Part shown: piece by piece, positions 5,712 to 5,744 of the stretch
Layout of the letters: each line of letters starts with the position of its first letter
Numbering within the stretch: position 1 is the stretch's first letter
DNA from: Rubrivirga sp.
Lineage (GTDB): Bacteria; Bacteroidota; Rhodothermia; Rhodothermales; Rubricoccaceae
Direction of reading: 5' to 3'
DNA: 5,744 nucleotides
NCBI GenBank assembly: GCA_012269805.1
Contig: JAAXJP010000742.1
Location: 1 to 5,744 of the forward strand
Translations under genes and position numbers: made by a program
Notes under the pieces: model-generated
What the model was told of the DNA's origin: nothing
Databases searched by the model: none
Seen by the model: the letters and a program-made list of their open reading frames with translations, nothing else

Positions 5712-5744
5712 TCACCCGCCGACCTCGACCGTGTTCCCCCGCCC
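5712..5744 (-). CDS. Possible C-terminal tail of an upstream gene, cut by window edge
   Basis: The minus-strand frame entering the window reads ten codons, GRGNTVEVGG, then TGA at 5712-5714. Every codon ends in G or C, and a hairpin follows 4 bases later, as at the other gene ends here. Ten codons are too few to establish a gene or identify it; the neighbouring sequence would settle it. Confidence 0.25.
   Translation of the reverse strand, partial: GRGNTVEVGG

Noticed and set aside
5104..5715. Minus-strand 203-codon open frame taken as a full gene
   Set aside because: Most of it is an out-of-frame shadow of the ferredoxin gene; only the part after about 5298 shows its own coding pattern.

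Overview
This window reads as a chromosomal stretch from a very GC-rich bacterium. Genes are packed on the minus strand and nearly every codon ends in G or C. Most starts lack a convincing Shine-Dalgarno sequence. Together with the gene types, this suggests a Rhodothermota/Bacteroidota-type marine bacterium such as a Rubricoccaceae relative. That placement is an inference from composition and style, not a measured phylogeny.

Layout, left to right (all main genes on the minus strand, so transcription runs right to left): positions 1-768 hold the N-terminal 256 residues of a DinF-like MATE multidrug/Na+ or H+ antiporter, cut by the window edge. A GC-rich hairpin (820-847) separates it from an exported serine beta-lactamase-family hydrolase (850-1935). 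A second, nearly identical hairpin (2007-2040) separates that gene from an unusually long, divergent aldehyde dehydrogenase superfamily protein (2051-3781). Upstream of it, 92 bases away with no obvious terminator, is an ATP-grasp ligase of the DcsG/RimK-like type (3874-4758) that starts with TTG inside an 8-bp inverted repeat. The zone 4770-4880 is relatively A/T-rich and probably holds a divergent promoter. Next come a candidate 28-codon plus-strand membrane peptide (4881-4967) and, converging on it with overlapping stop codons, a small minus-strand membrane-protein gene that appears split by a one-base frameshift (4964-5298). That gene overlaps the 3' end of a clear 7Fe ferredoxin gene, fdxA (5280-5642). 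The last bases (5712-5744) may be the tail of another minus-strand gene, followed by a third GCCTC-type hairpin (5689-5707).

The ATP-grasp and aldehyde dehydrogenase genes may be co-transcribed, and the ferredoxin and the small membrane gene look translationally coupled. The hydrolase and the MATE pump are probably separate units divided by the hairpins. I see no tRNA, rRNA, CRISPR array, insertion sequence or defence system. No complete novel system is evident. The items most worth a second look are the broken small membrane gene, the short convergent ORF, the recurring gene-end hairpin and the inverted repeat over the ATP-grasp start.
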